From Bacteroidota bacterium (GTDB taxonomy: Bacteria > Bacteroidota > Bacteroidia > M30B66), in the NCBI GenBank assembly GCA_027483445.1, contig JAIXUS010000071.1, positions 1 to 64,000 of the forward strand: a stretch of DNA of 64,000 bases, read 5' to 3'. The notes beneath the pieces were generated by a model. That model was not told the DNA's origin. It was given only the letters and a program-made list of their open reading frames with translations, and did no database searches. The position numbers were made by a program, and so were the translations under genes. This document shows, one piece after another, positions 60,984 through 64,000 of the stretch (positions are counted from its first letter, which is position 1; each line of letters opens with the position of its first letter).

Positions 60984-61077
60984 GGCTCCTTTCGCAGTAG
61001 TTGGGAATTTATCGATAGTATCGACCGATGTGTTTGATTTTTGCCCGAATCAAAGTGTCACATTGGCAACTTTTTCC

Positions 61078-61085
61078 TACTTTTG
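61078..61085 (+). promoter_or_regulatory. Candidate -7 element for rpoD
   Basis: TACTTTTG matches TAnnTTTG and lies 38 bases upstream of the rpoD ATG. The nearest TTG upstream (61063-61065) is only 12 bases away, shorter than the usual spacing, so this is weak support. Confidence 0.35.
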
Positions 61086-61123
61086 CCGTTTCGTAAAATC
61101 ATCATCAATCACACCCGACTTTT

Positions 61124-61987
61124 ATGAGACAACTCAAGATTACCAAGCAGGTTACGAACCGCGAAACCGCATCACTCGACAAATACCTGCAGGAAATCGG
61201 AAAAGTTGAACTGATTACCGCCGAAGAGGAAGTAGAGCTTGCCCGTCGCATTCGTCAAGGCGATCAGGCAGCACTGGAGAAGTTGACCAAAGCAAACCTC
61301 CGCTTCGTGGTTTCAGTATCGAAGCAGTACCAAAACCAAGGCTTGAGCTTACCCGACTTGATTAACGAAGGTAACCTTGGCCTGATTAAAGCCGCGCAAC
61401 GATTCGACGAAACACGTGGTTTTAAGTTCATTTCCTACGCCGTTTGGTGGATTCGTCAGTCTATCCTTCAGGCATTGGCCGAGCAGAGCCGTATTGTTCG
61501 CCTTCCACTCAATAAAATTGGCTCAATCAACAAAATCAACAAGGCTTTTTCGAAGCTTGAGCAAGAGTTTGAACGTGAGCCTTCTGCCGAAGAAATTGCC
61601 GAACTGCTCGAACTCACCGAAAACGACGTGAAGGAGTCGATGAAAAACTCCGGAAGACACGTTTCAATGGACGCTCCGCTCGTTCAGGGCGAAGAAAGCA
61701 ACATGTACGACGTGTTGCGCTCCAACGATAGTCCAAGCCCTGAGGCCGGTCTCATCAACGATTCGCTGCGCAAGGAAATCGATCGCGCACTGTCAACCCT
61801 AACTTCCCGCGAGGCTGAGGTTATTAAGTACTATTTCGGACTCAATGGCGAGCATGCCATGACCCTCGAAGAAATCGGCGAGAAATTCGACCTCACCCGT
61901 GAGCGTGTTCGTCAAATCAAGGAGAAAGCCATCCGCCGCTTAAAACAAACCACACGAAGCAAAATCCTGAAAACCTATCTCGGGTAA
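61124..61987 (+). CDS. rpoD: Primary sigma-70 factor RpoD
   Basis: 287 residues. Region 1.2 ([28 protein letters not shown]), region 2 with [23 protein letters not shown] and [13 protein letters not shown], region 3, and region 4.2 ([15 protein letters not shown], then [24 protein letters not shown]) are complete. The short length without a long region 1.1 is typical of the Bacteroidota housekeeping sigma factor, which recognises TTG/TAnnTTTG promoters. A strong terminator follows. Confidence 0.97.
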   Translation: MRQLKITKQVTNRETASLDKYLQEIGKVELITAEEEVELARRIRQGDQAALEKLTKANLRFVVSVSKQYQNQGLSLPDLINEGNLGLIKAAQRFDETRGFKFISYAVWWIRQSILQALAEQSRIVRLPLNKIGSINKINKAFSKLEQEFEREPSAEEIAELLELTENDVKESMKNSGRHVSMDAPLVQGEESNMYDVLRSNDSPSPEAGLINDSLRKEIDRALSTLTSREAEVIKYYFGLNGEHAMTLEEIGEKFDLTRERVRQIKEKAIRRLKQTTRSKILKTYLG

Positions 61988-62005
61988 TCTATTTGCTTAT
62001 AACAT

Positions 62006-62042
62006 AAAGCCCCGTTCCTGTTGAGGTTCGGGGCTTTTTTTT
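62006..62042 (+). terminator. Intrinsic terminator of rpoD
   Basis: AAAGCCCCG (62006-62014) pairs perfectly with CGGGGCTTT (62029-62037), followed by a T run to 62042. It lies 19 bases after the stop. Confidence 0.92.
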
Positions 62043-62339
62043 GGCCGGCCGCCATCTAAAGCTTTCGTGTAGCTGAGGCCACCTTTGTGGGCGCCGCGCT
62101 TTACACTCATAGCCCCGTTTCGCTGCGCTGCCCGGGGGCTATCCGTTTCAATCGCTGCCGGATAATTTATTTAACCACTCTCTTGGCCCAATGCCACTAA
62201 GCTTTGGCTGCAAGGTTAGCAAGCTCCCTCCTTCAATCTTTCTGGGTATCGAGTTGGGCAACGTTCATCATTTTCACCCAATTGTGGTATTCAGGGTACC
62301 GAAATAAAACACGAACCTTGTTCAACCTTAGATGTTTTC
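62043..62339. repeat. Gene-free stretch with a GC-rich palindrome
   Basis: A GC-rich region carries ATAGCCCC (62109-62116) complementary to GGGGCTAT (62135-62142) across an 18-base GC-rich loop. It may be an interspersed palindromic element of the host genome. The rest of this space up to the next start has no recognisable feature. Confidence 0.45.
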
Positions 62340-63665
62340 ATGCTACGACAACTTACTGCCATTGTACTGCTTTTCATCAGCAGCTACTGCCAAGCCCAAA
62401 CTTCGTGTTTCCCCAATGGAATAACATTCAACACCCAAAGCGATGTTGATAATTTTGCCACGCAGAATCCCCTGTGCAATCGCATTTCCGGGTTTGTTCG
62501 TGTTACGGGCGAGGTTTCAAACCTGCTCGGGCTGGCTCAACTCGACAGTATCGACGGGTACTTTATGGTTGCGCAGACTAACCTGCTCCAGAATTTACAA
62601 GGTCTCGAATCGTTACGTTTTATTGGTGGGGCTGTAACCTTCGACCAAAATCAACAACTTCAAACACTCAACGGACTTCAAGGAATAACCGCCGTAAATG
62701 GAGATCTTTGGATTACCGACAATCCAGCGCTCGACTCATTGGCCGGATTGAATAACCTTCAATCGATCGACGGCTTTCTCACCATCACATTCTGCCCTCA
62801 ATTACTGAGTTTAATGGCCTTGAGCAATGTACAAAGCATAAGTGGCGACCTTAATGTAATCAATTCCCTCAGTTTGCCTAGCGCTGCTGGTTTTTCAAGC
62901 CTGAGTAGTTTTGGAGGTGCCTTTAATTTTTATGGTGATTCTGCTTTAGTCGATTTAGGAGAATTTCCCCTGTTAACTGCTGTTGGCGCTGAGTTTCAAT
63001 TAAGTTACAATCCTGCTTTAACCTCTATTGCCGGACTTTCTAATTTAAGTACCGTTGCGGGTGGTGTTGAAATATCTGAAAATCCAGCCTTACTTGGTAT
63101 TGAGGGCTTGCAACAATTGGAATCGATAGGTGGCGATTTAGGAATTAAAAACAATTCAAATTTGCAAAACGTATCCGCTTTTGAGTCGCTTTCAGCAATT
63201 GCGGGTGAATTAGAAATTGTTGGAAACACGAGTTTATCTTCCTTGCAGGGATTGCAGCAAATCAATCCAGCCACAATCGAAGCCTTAGTGATTAGCAATA
63301 ATGGCAGTTTATCTTTTTGCGCGTTGCCAAATATCTGCGCATATCTTGAAAATCAAACTGCCCCTGCATTTATCGATGCGAGCAATGCCAACGGCTGCAA
63401 TACCTCCGATGAAATACTCCAGCAGTGTGTGCTTAACATACCTGAAGCCACGCAAAAACAGCAGTTTGAGCTATATCCGAATCCAACAAGTAATGTTTTG
63501 AATGTACCTGAGGTGGAAGCTGGGCCATACGAAATCACCAATCTTTTCGGACAGTTGGTCTATACCGGCTATTTTTCAGGCCACGCGATTGATATTACCG
63601 GACTATGTGAAGGCGTGTATATTTTGAATCTTCACCAACGAAAAACCCGGTTTATCAAGCAGTAA
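62340..63665 (+). CDS. Secreted LRR-like protein with T9SS sorting domain
   Basis: 441 residues. Signal peptide (MLRQLTAIVLLFISSYCQAQ), then about eight repeats of roughly 23-25 residues of the type GL..L..I.G.L.I..N..L (receptor L-domain or leucine-rich-repeat-like, about 40-330), and a C-terminal type IX sorting domain (ELYPNPTSNVLNV, then GVYILNL). It is secreted and probably attached to the surface. The repeats suggest ligand binding. Confidence 0.85.
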   Translation: MLRQLTAIVLLFISSYCQAQTSCFPNGITFNTQSDVDNFATQNPLCNRISGFVRVTGEVSNLLGLAQLDSIDGYFMVAQTNLLQNLQGLESLRFIGGAVTFDQNQQLQTLNGLQGITAVNGDLWITDNPALDSLAGLNNLQSIDGFLTITFCPQLLSLMALSNVQSISGDLNVINSLSLPSAAGFSSLSSFGGAFNFYGDSALVDLGEFPLLTAVGAEFQLSYNPALTSIAGLSNLSTVAGGVEISENPALLGIEGLQQLESIGGDLGIKNNSNLQNVSAFESLSAIAGELEIVGNTSLSSLQGLQQINPATIEALVISNNGSLSFCALPNICAYLENQTAPAFIDASNANGCNTSDEILQQCVLNIPEATQKQQFELYPNPTSNVLNVPEVEAGPYEITNLFGQLVYTGYFSGHAIDITGLCEGVYILNLHQRKTRFIKQ

Positions 63666-63674
63666 AGAATAAGG

Positions 63675-64000
63675 TCAGGGCTCGAAAATATAGTTTCCCC
63701 GCGCGTCTGATTTCCATTTTAATGCTTGAGGTTGCTCAACTAAACGATTGTACCCAACCTGCAGGCTTTTCCAGAATTGATAATGCAGGTTTTGCTTCTC
63801 CTTTGCCAGTCGTTCCTCGCTGAGCTCAAATGGAAAAATGTAAACCGGTATTTTACTTTGTCTATTGTTTCGAGCATAAACCGCCAATAAATACAAGGGC
63901 TCAATAAGTTGGTCGGTCATCGGAAGGCAACCAATGGTTACGCATTTTCCGTGAATAAAAATATCACCGCCTAGGTCTTTAGCACTGCTCCGCTTTCGAT
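63675..64000 (-). CDS. L,D-transpeptidase (YkuD), partial, cut by the window edge
   Basis: The frame runs open from the right edge to a stop at 63675 and yields about 108 residues of the C-terminal part. The first visible block reads GGDIFIHGKCVTIGCLPMTD: a YkuD catalytic motif with the conserved His in IHG and Cys in GC followed by MTD. The C-terminal ~80 residues include LAVYARNNRQSKIPVYIFPFELSE. Such enzymes cross-link peptidoglycan or attach lipoproteins. An in-frame Met at 63920 lies inside the motif and is not the start. Confidence 0.8.
   Translation of the reverse strand, partial: RKRSSAKDLGGDIFIHGKCVTIGCLPMTDQLIEPLYLLAVYARNNRQSKIPVYIFPFELSEERLAKEKQNLHYQFWKSLQVGYNRLVEQPQALKWKSDARGNYIFEP

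Overview
The window looks like a chromosome segment of a member of the Bacteroidota with an integrated tailed prophage on its left. The host side shows typical signs of the phylum. There is a short (287-residue) primary sigma factor. A secreted repeat protein ends in a type IX secretion sorting domain, and there is a TonB-receptor-like outer membrane protein with an N-terminal carboxypeptidase-regulatory domain. A LytS/LytTR two-component pair, a sphingolipid/sulfonolipid-type PLP acyltransferase and a Pif1-like helicase with a C-terminal helix-turn-helix complete the picture. Ribosome binding sites of Shine-Dalgarno type are rarely visible, and a few TAnnTTTG-like promoter elements are. I cannot place it below phylum with confidence; Flavobacteriales-like is a guess.

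Region 1 to about 36,300 is a prophage whose left end lies outside the window. Its right end is defined by a tyrosine integrase (34964-36154, minus) abutting the 3' end of a tRNA-Arg(CCG) gene (36265-36338, minus). From left to right it holds: a degenerate repeat region (1-672); an accessory block with an ASCH-like protein, a DUF1643 protein and an unusual C5 cytosine methyltransferase; several very small genes behind hairpin leaders; and a cluster of AT-rich minus-strand genes for exported proteins around an HNH endonuclease. A striking non-coding array of 14 TGGACA/TGTCCA hexamers (6392-6766) follows. The late genes then run without large gaps: protease-scaffold, capsid, a large tail protein, a PLD-like protein, small and large terminase.

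Between the terminase (to 15849) and the portal (from 20621) lies a second cargo segment. It contains a RadC/JAB protein, an ArdC-N-like protein, small exported proteins, a PAS/histidine-kinase fragment without an ATPase domain, a small membrane protein, and a secreted protein carrying a CHU_C (gliding-motility/T9SS type B) type domain. Portal, head-completion, a compact holin/endolysin/spanin lysis set, tail-completion, baseplate-like, tape measure and tail-fibre-like genes fill 20.3-35.0 kb, mostly with 1-8 base overlaps. The order capsid, then terminase, then portal, then lysis, then tail differs from the textbook siphophage order.

Region 36.4-64 kb is ordinary chromosome: uvrB, an ABC ATPase/permease pair, a MerR regulator, an outer-membrane barrel, a UbiD decarboxylase, a SIMPL-domain protein, aconitase, a small lipoprotein, the helicase, a LiaF-like membrane protein with LytS/LytTR kinase and regulator, an alpha-oxoamine synthase family enzyme, a penicillin-acylase family enzyme, rpoD, a T9SS cargo protein, and the start of an L,D-transpeptidase gene that runs off the right edge. 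Several strong hairpin terminators separate these units.
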